64,000 nucleotides of DNA from Roseobacter sp. GAI101 (GTDB lineage: Bacteria; Pseudomonadota; Alphaproteobacteria; Rhodobacterales; Rhodobacteraceae). Below the pieces are notes generated by a model that had not been told where the DNA came from, ran no database searches, and was given only the letters and a program-made list of their open reading frames with translations. The stretch lies in contig NZ_DS999213.1 of NCBI RefSeq assembly GCF_000156335.1, positions 3,634,491 through 3,698,490 on the forward strand. Reading direction: 5' to 3'. Shown here in pieces: positions 51,954-62,196 of this stretch; position 1 is the stretch's first letter; the number at the start of each line of letters is the position of its first letter. The position numbers and the translations under genes are program-made.

Positions 51954-54900
51954 TCACCCCAACTCAGCCAACCGATCCAGAGCAGCCTGAAGTTGGTCCG
52001 CTTCTTCTTGTCGTGCATCCAGATTGCCTTGGGCTTCGGCAACGACTTCGGGCGGGGCGGAGGCGGCGAATTTGGGGTTGTTCAGCCGACCTTTAAGGCC
52101 ACCGATTTCCTTGCCTAGTTTATCCAATGACTTTTGCAGACGGGCCTTTTCGGCGTCGATGTCGATCAGACCAGCCAGAGGCAGGCCAAATGTCGCGCCC
52201 GGTGTTCCGATGGACACCGTGCCCTTTGGGAAATCGTCGATCTTCTCAAGGCTTTCCACGCGGGACAGGCGTTTGATCATCGCCTCGTTGCCATCCCAGG
52301 CGGCCTGGGCGGCGGCGTCCATCGCGGTGCAAAGCATCGGCACCTTGAGGCCCGCAGGCACGTGCATTTGCTGGCGGGCCGAGCGGATCGATTCAATCAG
52401 ACCGATGACCCAGTTCAATTCGCGGTCGGCATCTGTGTCCAGCATGTCAGCCACGCTGTAGGTAGGCCAATCGCCGTGGACCAGCATTTTCGTGCGCGTG
52501 CCGGTGGTTTGCCACAGCTCTTCGGTGATGAAGGGCATGATCGGGTGCAGCATCACAAGGCATTGGTCCAGGACCCACTTCAGGGTCTGGCGCGTCTCGG
52601 TTGCCTCGGGGGCATCGTCTTGCAGCAGGGGTTTGGACAGTTCCACGTACCAGTCGCAGACCTTGCCCCAGACGAATGCATAAAGCGCGTTGGCCGCATC
52701 GTTGAAGCGGTAGTGTTCAAGCGCGGCATCGACCTCTTCGCGCACGCGGGCGGTTTCGCCGATGATCCATTTGTTCAGCGTATGGTCGACCTGCGTGTGG
52801 CTGGTATAGGCGACGTTCACCACGTCCGCCTCGAACACGCCGTTCATTTCCGCAAAACGGTGCGCATTCCAGATCTTGGTGCCAAAGTTGCGGTAGCCCG
52901 CAATGCGCGCGGTATCAAGTTTGAGTGCGCCGCCCAGCGATGCCATCGCCGCGTTGGTAAAGCGCAGGGCATCGGCCCCGTATTCGTCGATGATTTCAAG
53001 TGGATCAATCACGTTGCCCACGGATTTCGACATCTTCTTGCCCTTGGCATCGCGCACGAGGCCATGAAGGTAGACGGTGTTGAAGGGGATCTGTTTGACT
53101 ACGTCGAGCTGCATCATCATCATGCGCGCAACCCAGAAGAACAGGATATCCTGACCCGTGATCAGGTCCGAAGTGGGGAAGTATTTCTTGAGCTCCGGTG
53201 TGTCTTCGGGCCAGCCAAGCGTGCCGATAGGCCAAAGGCCAGACGAAAACCACGTGTCCAGCACGTCGGGGTCGCGCCAAAGCCGGACTGGCTGACCGTG
53301 GTCGTCAAACTTCTGGGCGATGGACTGTTCGGGCGATTGCGCCTCTTCGTTGACAAGATAGCCATGTGCGCCGCTGGGCTGGTAATAGTCGACAGCCAGC
53401 GCAAGCGCTTCGTCGAGTGTGGGGGCGCAGAAATGGACGGGGTTTTTGATGTCCCATTCGTCGGAAACCGTGCCGTCTTCGTTTTGGGTATGCGTGACGC
53501 TTGGCCCGTACCAGACCGGAATCTGGTGACCCCACCACAGCTGGCGCGAGATGCACCAAGGTTCGATATTGTCGAGCCAGTTGTAATACACTTTCTCGCC
53601 GCTTTCGGGCATGATCTTGACGTCGCCATTGCGCACGGCGTCCAGCGCGGGACCGACGATCTGATCGGTGTCGACGAACCACTGATCCGTCAGCATCGGT
53701 TCGATCACGACCTTTGACCGGTCGCCGAAGGGCTGCATGATTGGTTTGTTTTCGACGAATGGAACAGTTTCGGTCACGTCCGATTTATTGCCGTCTTCGT
53801 CCTTCACCGTGCGTGTCACCTCGTGCATCACGGCGAGGCCTTCAGCGGTGATCTCGGCTACAACTTTGTCGCGCGCCTCGAAACGGTCAAGGCCACGGTA
53901 GTCTTCGGGGACCAGGTTCATCGCGGCGATCATGGCCTCGTCGAACTCCAGCTCTCCGTTTGCGATTTTCTGGGCCGTTGCAGCTTCTTCGGCATAAGGC
54001 CGGCCATCGGCACGCATTGCGGCCTTTGTGTCCATCAGGTTGTACATCGGGATGCCGTTGCGCTTGGCAACCTGATAGTCGTTGAAATCATGCGCGCCGG
54101 TGATCTTGACCGCACCCGAGCCGAAATCCTTGTCGGGGTATTCATCGGTGATGATCGGGATCAGGCGGCGGGACTCTTTCGGGCCCACGGGAATTTCGCA
54201 CAGTTTGCCGATGATTGGTGCATAGCGTTCATCAGAAGGATGCACGGCCACGGCACCATCGCCCAGCATGGTTTCGGGGCGGGTTGTCGCGATCGAGATA
54301 TAGTCGCGGGTTTCGCGCAGAGTCTCGTTTCCGTCTTCGTCCTTTTCGACATATTCATAGGTGGCCCCCCCCGCGAGCGGGTATTTGAAATGCCACATAT
54401 GGCCGGGCACTTCGGTGTTTTCGACCTCGAGATCAGAAATCGCGGTTTCAAAGCGCGGGTCCCAGTTGACCAGACGTTTGCCGCGGTAGATCTTGCCCTC
54501 GTTGTACATCTGCACAAAGACCTTGATCACGGCGTCATGGAAATTGGGCGAATTCTCGTGACCCACGCGGGTGTCACCGGGGGCACCGGACATGGTAAAG
54601 GCGTTGCGCGACCAGTCGCAGGACGACCCCAGCCGTTTCAGCTGGCCCACGATGGTGTCAGCGGTGCTTTCCTTGTAGGCCCATGCATGTTTCAGGAATT
54701 CATCGCGCGTCAGGTCGGTGCGTTTGATCCCGCTTTCGGCCAGCTTGTTTTCGACGGCCAGTTGCAGGGCGATCCCTGCGTGGTCCTGTCCGGGCTGCCA
54801 GAGCGTGTCAAAGCCGCGCATACGGTGCCAGCGCACCAGAATGTCCTGAAGCGTGTTGTTGAACGCATGGCCGACGTGCAGTGACCCGTTGACGTTGGGG

Positions 54901-55031
54901 GGCGGGATCATGACGCAATAGGTCTCGTCGCGGCTGGCGTTGGCCCCCGCTTTGAAGGCACCCGAGGCCTCCCATGCGGCATAGAGGCGGGCTTCGGCTT
55001 GGGCGGCGTCAAAATTCTTGTCGAGTGCCAT
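51954..55031 (-). CDS. valS: Valyl-tRNA synthetase
   Basis: This 1025-residue class Ia synthetase has the HIGH-type motif [13 protein letters not shown] near residue 45, a long CP1 editing domain and KMSKS in [13 protein letters not shown]. The anticodon-binding domain follows, with a C-terminal coiled coil ([15 protein letters not shown]) typical of ValRS. It charges tRNA-Val and edits Thr. AAGGACG precedes the ATG. The coding sequence is intact. Confidence 0.98.
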   Translation of the reverse strand: MALDKNFDAAQAEARLYAAWEASGAFKAGANASRDETYCVMIPPPNVNGSLHVGHAFNNTLQDILVRWHRMRGFDTLWQPGQDHAGIALQLAVENKLAESGIKRTDLTRDEFLKHAWAYKESTADTIVGQLKRLGSSCDWSRNAFTMSGAPGDTRVGHENSPNFHDAVIKVFVQMYNEGKIYRGKRLVNWDPRFETAISDLEVENTEVPGHMWHFKYPLAGGATYEYVEKDEDGNETLRETRDYISIATTRPETMLGDGAVAVHPSDERYAPIIGKLCEIPVGPKESRRLIPIITDEYPDKDFGSGAVKITGAHDFNDYQVAKRNGIPMYNLMDTKAAMRADGRPYAEEAATAQKIANGELEFDEAMIAAMNLVPEDYRGLDRFEARDKVVAEITAEGLAVMHEVTRTVKDEDGNKSDVTETVPFVENKPIMQPFGDRSKVVIEPMLTDQWFVDTDQIVGPALDAVRNGDVKIMPESGEKVYYNWLDNIEPWCISRQLWWGHQIPVWYGPSVTHTQNEDGTVSDEWDIKNPVHFCAPTLDEALALAVDYYQPSGAHGYLVNEEAQSPEQSIAQKFDDHGQPVRLWRDPDVLDTWFSSGLWPIGTLGWPEDTPELKKYFPTSDLITGQDILFFWVARMMMMQLDVVKQIPFNTVYLHGLVRDAKGKKMSKSVGNVIDPLEIIDEYGADALRFTNAAMASLGGALKLDTARIAGYRNFGTKIWNAHRFAEMNGVFEADVVNVAYTSHTQVDHTLNKWIIGETARVREEVDAALEHYRFNDAANALYAFVWGKVCDWYVELSKPLLQDDAPEATETRQTLKWVLDQCLVMLHPIMPFITEELWQTTGTRTKMLVHGDWPTYSVADMLDTDADRELNWVIGLIESIRSARQQMHVPAGLKVPMLCTAMDAAAQAAWDGNEAMIKRLSRVESLEKIDDFPKGTVSIGTPGATFGLPLAGLIDIDAEKARLQKSLDKLGKEIGGLKGRLNNPKFAASAPPEVVAEAQGNLDARQEEADQLQAALDRLAELG

Positions 55032-55213
55032 GATCAGCGTCCTTCTTTAAACTTGACGATGATCTAGCGGAGCAAGGCGCAAAGGGGAAGTCTGGCGCGC
55101 TGAAAACTTGGTGTTACTGCAACGCGGGGTTTTGCGCCGGATTACTGGACATCGCGGGTATGCAGGCTAAGGTCAGCGGAAATACGAGATGAATTTCCAA
55201 AGGATGCGTGCAG

Positions 55214-57510
55214 ATGGATAAGTTCGGGAAAAGCCAGCCGGTCAAACGGGTCGAAGATGTGCGGTTCTTGACCGGCGAGGGGCGGTATGTCGACGATATT
55301 TCGCCAGATCAGGCGCTGCATGCCTATTTCTTTCGGTCGTCCGTGGCGCATGGTGTGATTGCATCGCTTGACGTGTCCGGCGCGCGCGAGGCCGAGGGCG
55401 TACATGCAGTGCTGACCATCGACGACCTCGAGGCGGCTGGCATGGATATTTCCATGGTCAGTACGGTCTTGAAAAACCGCGATGGTAGCGACGGGGCCAA
55501 GCCGTTGCGCCCGATGCTGGCCAAGGGCAAGGTGCGTTTTGTCGGGGAACCGGTCGCGGTGGTTATCGCCGATACGCTGGTGCAGGCGCGTGATGCTGCC
55601 GAACTTATCGACCTTGAGATTGATGATCTGCCCGCGCATATGGACATGTCCCGCGGCGGCGAGGCACTGCACGACGAGGCACCGGAAAACCTTGCCTACG
55701 ACTGGGGGCTCGGTGACGAAGACGCGACGCGAAAAGCGTTCGATACGGCGGCCAAGACGGTTTCGCTGGAAGTGGGCGACAACCGGATCATCGTGAATTC
55801 GCTAGAGCCGCGCGGCTGCTATGCGGAATGGCAGGATGGCAAGCTGCATGTTTCCAACAACGGGCAGGGGGTCTGGAACCACAAGGACAACCTCAAGCGG
55901 GTGTTCGGGCTGGATGACGATCATGTGCGGGTGACCAACCCCGATACCGGTGGCGGTTTCGGCATGAAAGGAATGACCTACCCCGAGTATTTTTCGGTCG
56001 CGCAGGCAGCGCGCGCTGTTGGCCGCCCGGTGCGCTGGATGTCCGACCGCACCGAAGCGATGCTGAGCGATAACGGCGGGCGCGATCTGACGTCGCTGGC
56101 CGAGCTGGCGTTTGACGAGAACAACAGGATCACCGCCTATCGCGTGTCCACCAAGTGCAACCTTGGTGCTTATAACAGCCAGTTCGGGCAGCCTATCCAG
56201 GCGACTTTGTTCAGCCGTGTGTTGATGGGGGTCTATGACGTGCAGACCACGTGGTTGCAGGTCGAAGGTTATTACACCAACACCGTTCAGGTCGATGCCT
56301 ATCGTGGCGCGGGCCGCCCCGAAGCGATTTACGTGCTTGAGCGCGTCATGGACCGCGCCGCGCGCGAGCTGGGAATTGACCCGTGGGACCTGCGCCGCAT
56401 CAACTTTATCAAGCCCGAGCAGTTTCCATACATGTCAGCCACGGGCGAGAATTACGACGTCGGTGAATTCGACCGCCTGCTGACGCGCGCGGCCCATGAG
56501 GCGGATCGGGCGGGGTTCGAGGCCCGCAAGGCAGCAGATGCCAAGAACGGTCTGCTGCGCGGTCAGGGCCTTTGCTATTATATTGAAAGCATCTTGGGCG
56601 ATCCGTCCGAGGGGGCCAAGGTCGAGTTTAACGAAGACGGCACCGTGTTCATCTATGTCGGAACCCAGTCGAACGGGCAGGGGCACGAGACGGTTTATGC
56701 ACAGTTTCTGTCCGACCAGACCGGCATTCCCGCAGAGTTGATCCATGTGATCCAGGGCGACAGTGATCTGATCAAGCAGGGCGGCGGCACCGGCGGGTCG
56801 CGTTCCGTCACCACCCAAAGCACCGCGACGCTGGCCACCGTCGCCAAGATGACCGAGGCATTTACCGCGTTTCTGGCCGATGAAATGGGCGTGCCTGCTT
56901 CAGAGATCAGCTTTGACGACGAACGGTTCCGCGCGGACGGGTCGAACATGACGCCGACCATGCTGGAGGTCGCCGATCTGGCCCGCGAAAAAGCCGTGAC
57001 GATCTGCTGGTGCATCATGAACGCGCGACGCTGCCAGGGCGCAGCTATCCCAACGGGGCGCATGTGTCCGAGGTGGTGATCGACCCTGAAACGGGTGTCG
57101 TGACGGTTGACCGCTATACGGTCGTGGATGATTTTGGCAATCTGATCAACCCGATGCTGGCTGAAGGTCAGGTCCATGGTGGTGTCGCGCAGGGGATTGG
57201 TCAGGCCATTCAGGAGCACGTGGTCTATGATGAGGATGGCCAGCTTTTGACGGCGTCCTTCATGGATTACGCCATGCCCCGCGCGGCGGATGTACCCTTT
57301 ATCACGTTCAATTCCGAACCTGTGCCATCCACGGCGAACCTGATGGGCATGAAAGGCTGCGGCGAGGCGGGAACCGTCGGTGCTTTGGCGGCGATTTCCA
57401 ATGCGGTACAAGATGCGCTGTGGGATCAGGGGGTGCGTCAGGCGGATATGCCTTTCACGCCGCACAAGGTTTGGCAATTGTTGAACGCCCAGGCGATGGC
57501 CGCGGAATAG
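55214..57510 (+). pseudogene. CoxL-like (form II) molybdenum hydroxylase large subunit, one apparent frameshift
   Basis: The xanthine dehydrogenase/CoxL-family large subunit runs from 55214 (AAAGGA upstream) in one frame to about 56990, then shifts. The rest (GRSYPNGAHVSEVVID to LLNAQAMAAE) continues in another frame to 57510. Adding one base near 56993-56995 (GCCGT, probably GCCCGT) mends it and gives 765 residues, normal for the family. The active-site loop reads AYRGAGR at residues 362-368, the form II signature, not the AYxCSFR of true CO dehydrogenase. No small Fe-S (CoxS) or flavin (CoxM) subunit lies next to it. Confidence 0.85.
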
Positions 57511-57540
57511 CGGCCGTCGTGGTCCGGGGGGGGCGTTGGA

Positions 57541-57596
57541 GAGGGCGCTGCCCCCACCCTTGCGGGCCCCCCGGGATATTTAAGAGCCAGAGAAGT
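57541..57596 (+). repeat. Rhodobacterales CCCCCGG-type intergenic repeat, copy 2
   Basis: A GC-rich stretch with GCTGCCCCCACCC is followed by GGGCCCCCCGGGATATTT and AGAGCCAGAGAAG. This is the same arrangement as the element at 38131-38179, in the opposite orientation. It sits between the convergent CoxL-like and thioesterase genes. Confidence 0.6.
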
Positions 57597-57603
57597 TGAA
57601 GGG

Positions 57604-58089
57604 CTATTTGACGATCTGCATGATGATGCAAGTCGTTGAGCCGGTTGCGTAGAGCTTGCCATCTTCGACGCCGCGGATTTCGCCATGGGCGATACCTGTC
57701 GAGCGGCCCACGTGGTCGATTGTACCGATGCATTCGATCTGCATGCCCAACGGGATGCTGCGCAGGATGTTGATCTTGTATTCAAGCGTTGTGTAGATCG
57801 AACCGCGGGGCACTTTGGTTTGCACGGCACAGGCCATCGCGGAATCGAGCAGCGTGCCGTACCAGCCGCCGTGGACCGTGCCCAAGGGGTTTGTCACGTT
57901 GAATTCCGGTGCGCCGCGAAAGACGGCGCGGCCTTCGGAGACATCATGGATGACATAACCCATTGTCTGGCCGATGGGTGGCCCAGGGTTTGTGCCATCA
58001 AAGATTTTCTGCATGAATTCGAGGCCCGATAGCTTTAGCGCTTCGGCTTGGGGCAGCAGGTCTTGGGGGCCTCGGGCGACACGTGGCAT
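57604..58089 (-). CDS. PaaI-family hotdog thioesterase
   Basis: The 161-residue protein has the hotdog fold signature: NPLGTVHGGWYGTLLDSAMA, with the G-x-x-H-G-G active-site region, followed by YTTLEYKINILRSIP. PaaI-type enzymes hydrolyse acyl-CoA or aryl-CoA thioesters. The ATG at 58089 follows a run of seven T, and the only good ribosome site (GGAG) lies inside the stem of a terminator hairpin, so translation may be restricted. It follows metF by 73 bases. Confidence 0.88.
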   Translation of the reverse strand: MPRVARGPQDLLPQAEALKLSGLEFMQKIFDGTNPGPPIGQTMGYVIHDVSEGRAVFRGAPEFNVTNPLGTVHGGWYGTLLDSAMACAVQTKVPRGSIYTTLEYKINILRSIPLGMQIECIGTIDHVGRSTGIAHGEIRGVEDGKLYATGSTTCIIMQIVK

Positions 58090-58120
58090 AAAAAAATCTC
58101 CGGCAGTTGCGTGCCGGAGA
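58090..58120 (-). terminator. metF terminator that overlaps the thioesterase ribosome site
   Basis: On the minus strand: stem TCTCCGGCA, loop CGCAAC, stem TGCCGGAGA, then TTTTTTT. The 9-bp stem is perfect and the T-tract has seven T, a textbook terminator. The T-tract runs straight into the ATG at 58089, and the GGAG of the thioesterase ribosome site is in the 3' arm. It can act as an attenuator and as a site that masks translation. Confidence 0.85.
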
Positions 58121-58162
58121 AGCTTGTTGAATTGTGCCCCCAAGGGCAAGCGGTGATCGGTT

Positions 58163-59029
58163 TTACGCCACGTCCGCGAGGGACGTTTGTGCCGTGACGC
58201 CAAGGGCCCGGCAAACACTGCGGGTCATCTCGGGGCGGTTGAGCGTGTAGAAATGCAGGTTCTCGACACCCTCATCCACCAGTTTGCTGCACATTTCGGT
58301 GCACAGGGCAGTGGACAGAAGATCATGGCGGTCATCGCGGATCGCCGTTTCAAAGGCGTCATCCAGCCAAGTCGGAACCGAGGTGCCACAGCGCGATGCA
58401 AAGCCACGCGCGGATTTCCAGTTGGTGATCGGCATGATGCCCGGCGTGATGGTCTTGGTGATGCCAGCCGCCGCGCAATCATCGCGGAACCGCAGGAATG
58501 TATCTGCGTCAAAGAAAAACTGTGTGATCGCCTCGTCCGCGCCAGCGTCGAACTTGCGCTTGAGCCATTCGATATTTTGCGCCTGATCTGCGCTTTCGGG
58601 ATGCGGTTCGGGGTAGGCCCCGATGCGCAGGGTGAATTTGCCGGTGGCGGCCAGCGCCTCGATCAGCTCGACGCTGTCGGCAAAGCCGTCGGGGTGCGGG
58701 GTGAAAACCTTGGCACCGTTTTCCGGATCACCGCGCAGGGCGACAATATCGGTCACGCCGATTTCGGCAAAACTGTTGGCGACGTCCATGGTTTCGGCCT
58801 TGCTGGCACCGACGCAGGTCAGGTGCGCCGCCACGGGCAGACCGGATGTGCGGCGCAGAACATGGGCCGAATCATGCGTCAGATCGCGGGTCGAACCGCC
58901 AGCGCCGTAGGTGACCGAGAAAAACCGCGGTGCCAGAGGGGCCAGCGCCTGCGCCGTGTCCCACAGACGGAAAGACGCGTCGACGGATTTTGGCGGGAAC
59001 ACTTCGAAGGATACGGCGGGCGATGTCAT
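58163..59029 (-). CDS. metF: Methylenetetrahydrofolate reductase
   Basis: The 288-residue TIM-barrel flavoprotein has VSFEVFPPKS at its start, the VTYGAGGSTRD loop, HLTCVGAS and ITQFFFDADTFLRF. It reduces 5,10-methylene-THF to 5-methyl-THF for methionine synthesis. The ATG at 59029 has AGGA eight bases upstream. It is divergent from a MetR-like regulator, the usual arrangement, so regulation by that protein is likely. Confidence 0.95.
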   Translation of the reverse strand: MTSPAVSFEVFPPKSVDASFRLWDTAQALAPLAPRFFSVTYGAGGSTRDLTHDSAHVLRRTSGLPVAAHLTCVGASKAETMDVANSFAEIGVTDIVALRGDPENGAKVFTPHPDGFADSVELIEALAATGKFTLRIGAYPEPHPESADQAQNIEWLKRKFDAGADEAITQFFFDADTFLRFRDDCAAAGITKTITPGIMPITNWKSARGFASRCGTSVPTWLDDAFETAIRDDRHDLLSTALCTEMCSKLVDEGVENLHFYTLNRPEMTRSVCRALGVTAQTSLADVA

Positions 59030-59071
59030 TTTTAAGGTCCTATTCTTGCTTTCATCTCTTGTCGCATGAAT

Positions 59072-59091
59072 TGAGTTGTGAAACAAACTCA
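59072..59091. promoter_or_regulatory. Candidate MetR-type site between metF and metR
   Basis: TGAGTT-N8-AACTCA spans this stretch, and it includes TGAAACAAACTCA (59079-59091), one mismatch from the enterobacterial MetR pattern TGAA-N5-TTCA. It lies midway between the two divergent starts. Use of the same consensus in this group is assumed. Confidence 0.4.
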
Positions 59092-59124
59092 TAACTCTCA
59101 TCTTCAACATGAGGAACGCCTCAT

Positions 59125-60030
59125 ATGCATATTGAGTTCCGCCACCTGCGCACCATTCAGGCGATTCACGAAGCCGGTGGTTTGGCGCGTGCTGCCGAAC
59201 AGATGAACATTACCCAATCGGCTCTCTCGCATCAGGTAAAGGGCCTTGAAGATCAGGCGGGGGTCGAGCTGTTCGTGCGACGCTCCAAGCCGTTGAAGCT
59301 GTCGCCTGCAGGATTGCGGTTGTTGAAACTGGCGCAGCAGGTGTTGCCGCAGCTCGAGGCCGCGCAGGCCGAATTCATGGGGCTGCGCGCCGGCAGTACC
59401 GGACGCATGCACATCGCGATTGAATGCCACGCCTGTTTTGAGTGGCTGTTTCCGGTGCTGGAGCAGTTTCGCAAGTCATGGCCGGACGTAGACGTGGATA
59501 TTCGCCCCGGTCTGGCCTTTGATGCGTTGCCTGCGTTGCTGCGCGAGGAGGTGGATCTGGTGGTGTCGTCCGACCCCGAGGACTTGCCCGGTGTCGAATT
59601 TGTCGAGCTGTTTGATTATCAGGCCGTGTTCGTCGCTGCGAGCAATCACCCCCTGGCCAAGAAGGATTTTATCGAGGCCAAGGATTTCCGGACCGAAACG
59701 TTGATCACCTATCCGGTAGAACGGTCGCGGCTGGATGTGTTCAGCCAGCTGTTGATTCCGGCCAAGGTCGAGCCGCTGGCGATCCGGCAGGTCGAATTGA
59801 CGGCCGTGATCTTGCTGCTGGTGGCATCCAACCGCGGGGTGGCGGTGTTGCCCGACTGGGTGGTGCGCGAAGTCAAATACAGCAATGATTACGTGACGCG
59901 GCCGCTGACCGAAAACGGCATCACGCGCAGGCTGTATGCAGCGGTCCGGCAGGATGATCTGGGCAAGCCGTATATGGACCAGTTGCTGAAGCTGGCGGGA
60001 CAAGAGGCGCGCAAGCTTCAGCAGAGTTGA
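59125..60030 (+). CDS. metR: LysR-family regulator, MetR-like
   Basis: The 301-residue protein has the LysR winged HTH (RHLRTIQAIHEAGGLARAAEQ, then TQSALSHQVKGLE) and an effector domain with HIAIECHACFEWLFPVL and RPGLAFDALPAL, segments characteristic of MetR. MetR responds to homocysteine and activates met genes. Divergence from metF supports the call. It should autoregulate from the shared region. Confidence 0.9.
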   Translation: MHIEFRHLRTIQAIHEAGGLARAAEQMNITQSALSHQVKGLEDQAGVELFVRRSKPLKLSPAGLRLLKLAQQVLPQLEAAQAEFMGLRAGSTGRMHIAIECHACFEWLFPVLEQFRKSWPDVDVDIRPGLAFDALPALLREEVDLVVSSDPEDLPGVEFVELFDYQAVFVAASNHPLAKKDFIEAKDFRTETLITYPVERSRLDVFSQLLIPAKVEPLAIRQVELTAVILLLVASNRGVAVLPDWVVREVKYSNDYVTRPLTENGITRRLYAAVRQDDLGKPYMDQLLKLAGQEARKLQQS

Positions 60031-60060
60031 TGGGGGCGGGAAGGGTCCCGCCCTGTAGCG

Positions 60061-61101
60061 TCAGCCGACCTTGACGATGGCCTTGCCGGTGTTGCCACCG
60101 GTAAGCAGGTCCATGAAAGCCTGCGGGGCGTTTTCAAGCCCTTCGGTGATGTCTTCCTGGACGGCGACGGAGCCATCGGCCACTTTTGGTGCGACTTCCT
60201 TGAGGAAGGTCGGGAAGTTACCCCAGTGGTTCGAGATGATGAAACCGTTCACGCTGAGGAAGTTCACCAGGATCGTGCGCCACAGTTTGGGGGCGGTCAG
60301 CGCCTGTTCGGCTGCGTTCGCACCCAGACCACCGGCATTGTACCATGCGATCATGCCGCAGATCGGGATGCGGCCATGGGGGTTCATCAGGGGAATCACC
60401 GCCTCGAGCACCTTGCCACCGACGTTTTCGAAATAGATGTCGATGCCTTTGGGGCAGGCTTCCTTCAACGCGGCGCTCAGGGATTTGGCGTCGGAATAGG
60501 CGCGGTGGTCAATGCATTCGTCAAAGCCGAAGTGGTCCTTGGCGGTCGCGCATTTTTCGGCACCGCCCGCGATGCCGACCACGCGCAAGCCGAGGGATTT
60601 GGCGATCTGCCCGACCATGGATCCGACCGGACCGGTGGCGGCGGCCACGACCAGCGTTTCACCTGATTTGGGGCGGCCATATTCCATCAGGCCTTGCCAG
60701 CCGGTAAAGCCGGGCATGCCCAGGACACCCAGCGATGTGGTGATCGGGGCCTGTGCAGGGTCGACCTTGCGCAACATCTTGGCAGGCTGCACGCCGTGGG
60801 TGGCCCAGCCAAACATGCCGAACGCGAAATCGCCCGGTTTGAAGTCGGGGCTGTTGGACGCGATGACCTCTCCGACCGATCCGCCTTCCATCGTGCCGCC
60901 GACGGGCACGGGGGCGGCGTAGGATTTCGCGTCATCCATGCGGCCGCGCATATAGGGGTCGAGCGACATGTAATGGACACGCACCAGTACTTCGCCGTCG
61001 CCAGGTGTTGGCACGGGTGCTTCTTCAAGGCGGAAATTATCGGCTGTGGGCGCGCCGTCCGGGCGCGATGCCAGAACGATGTGTTTCATTGTGTCGGTCA
61101 T
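60061..61101 (-). CDS. NADP-dependent medium-chain oxidoreductase (CurA/leukotriene B4 dehydrogenase-like)
   Basis: The 346-residue MDR enzyme has the N-terminal GroES-like domain (VLVRVHYMSLDPYMRGRM) and the Rossmann part with AATGPVGSMVGQIAKSLG. The C-terminal part has FENVGGKVLEAVIPLM and GMIAWYN. It lacks zinc-binding cysteines, as expected for the 2-alkenal/double-bond reductase branch. It reduces activated C=C bonds with NADPH. A strong GGAGGAA site precedes the start. Confidence 0.92.
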   Translation of the reverse strand: MTDTMKHIVLASRPDGAPTADNFRLEEAPVPTPGDGEVLVRVHYMSLDPYMRGRMDDAKSYAAPVPVGGTMEGGSVGEVIASNSPDFKPGDFAFGMFGWATHGVQPAKMLRKVDPAQAPITTSLGVLGMPGFTGWQGLMEYGRPKSGETLVVAAATGPVGSMVGQIAKSLGLRVVGIAGGAEKCATAKDHFGFDECIDHRAYSDAKSLSAALKEACPKGIDIYFENVGGKVLEAVIPLMNPHGRIPICGMIAWYNAGGLGANAAEQALTAPKLWRTILVNFLSVNGFIISNHWGNFPTFLKEVAPKVADGSVAVQEDITEGLENAPQAFMDLLTGGNTGKAIVKVG

Positions 61102-61266
61102 GTGGGGTTCCTCCGTTTATTTGTGATTTGTTGCTGTCACCGTATCTGGATCGCGGCCACACGCAAGGCGGGCCGGCTTCACACGTTGCGTCAGGTACGG
61201 GCAGCCCCTTGGCAATCTGGGTTTGTGCGCTTAAAGGGAGGGCTGATCCAATGAGAGGCCCGGAAA

Positions 61267-62052
61267 ATGGTTGGCAGTGCAAATCTAAATATCATGATCA
61301 AGGCCGCACGGCGCGCAGGTCGCGGGCTGGTCAAGGATTTCCGTGAAGTCGAGAACCTTCAGGTATCCATGAAGGGCGCTGGCGACTTTGTCAGCCGTGC
61401 CGATCTTCAGGCGGAAAAGATCATCAAGGAAGAATTGATGGGCGCGCGCCCCACCTATGGCTGGTTAGCCGAGGAAGGCGGCGGCGAAGAGGGGCAGGAC
61501 CCCACACGCCGTTGGATTGTTGATCCGCTGGACGGGACGACGAACTTTTTGCACGGTCTGCCGCATTGGGCGATTTCGATTGCTTTGGAACACAAGGGCC
61601 AGATCGTTGCCGGTGTGGTGTTTGACCCCGCCAAGGACGAAATGTTCTTTGCGGAAAAAGGTTCGGGTGCCTGGATGAACGACATGCGTTTGCGTGTGTC
61701 TGGGCGTCACCGGATGATCGAATCGATTTTCGCCACAGGTTTGCCTTTTGCCGGTCGGGCGGATTTGCCCGATACGCTGCGCGATCTGGGCCGCATTCTG
61801 CCGGTCTGTGCGGGTGTGCGTCGCTGGGGTGCCGCTGCGCTTGATCTGGCCTATGTGGCGGCAGGACGGTACGATGGCTATTGGGAACGCCGGTTGAATG
61901 CGTGGGATCTGGCGGCGGGATTGCTGATCGTGCGCGAAGCAGGCGGCATGGTAGAAGCGATGAACCCCGAAGGCGACATCTTGCAGGACGGCGAAATCAT
62001 CTGCGCCAACGAGGCGCTGTTTTCCGGCTTTGCAAAGATCGCGCGCGGTTGA
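61267..62052 (+). CDS. suhB: Inositol monophosphatase family protein (SuhB-like)
   Basis: This 261-residue phosphatase has the family metal sites: EEGGGEEG near residue 70, WIVDPLDGTTNFLHGLPHW near residue 85, and WDLAAGLLIVREAGG near residue 215. It should dephosphorylate inositol-1-phosphate or related phosphates; in E. coli the homologue also aids rRNA transcription. The start has only a weak ribosome site. A strong terminator follows. Confidence 0.95.
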   Translation: MVGSANLNIMIKAARRAGRGLVKDFREVENLQVSMKGAGDFVSRADLQAEKIIKEELMGARPTYGWLAEEGGGEEGQDPTRRWIVDPLDGTTNFLHGLPHWAISIALEHKGQIVAGVVFDPAKDEMFFAEKGSGAWMNDMRLRVSGRHRMIESIFATGLPFAGRADLPDTLRDLGRILPVCAGVRRWGAAALDLAYVAAGRYDGYWERRLNAWDLAAGLLIVREAGGMVEAMNPEGDILQDGEIICANEALFSGFAKIARG

Positions 62053-62085
62053 TCTGAAAAACCCCGCGACGATGCTGAAATAAAA

Positions 62086-62117
62086 ACGGCCTGTCCTTTG
62101 GGGCAGGCCGTTGTCGT
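62086..62117 (+). terminator. Terminator of suhB
   Basis: ACGGCCTGTCC / GGGCAGGCCGT (one G.T pair) with a TTTG loop is followed by TGTCGTTTT. It lies 34 bases after the suhB stop and before the convergent PfpI gene. Confidence 0.8.
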
Positions 62118-62196
62118 TTTGGGTCAGGGGTGGCGCAGCCTTGGCTGCATCCTAAAAATGGGAGGACCGGAAACTGATCCTCCCGGCCGGGTCACT

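Noticed and set aside
52134..53717. A 527-codon plus-strand open frame opposite valS
   Set aside because: It is a shadow of valS in high-GC codon usage. Its translation is Val/His/Gly/Arg-rich with no domain pattern, and valS is unmistakable.
55214..57510. Aerobic carbon monoxide dehydrogenase large subunit
   Set aside because: The active-site loop is AYRGAGR (form II) and lacks the Cys-containing form I motif, and the other subunits are absent.
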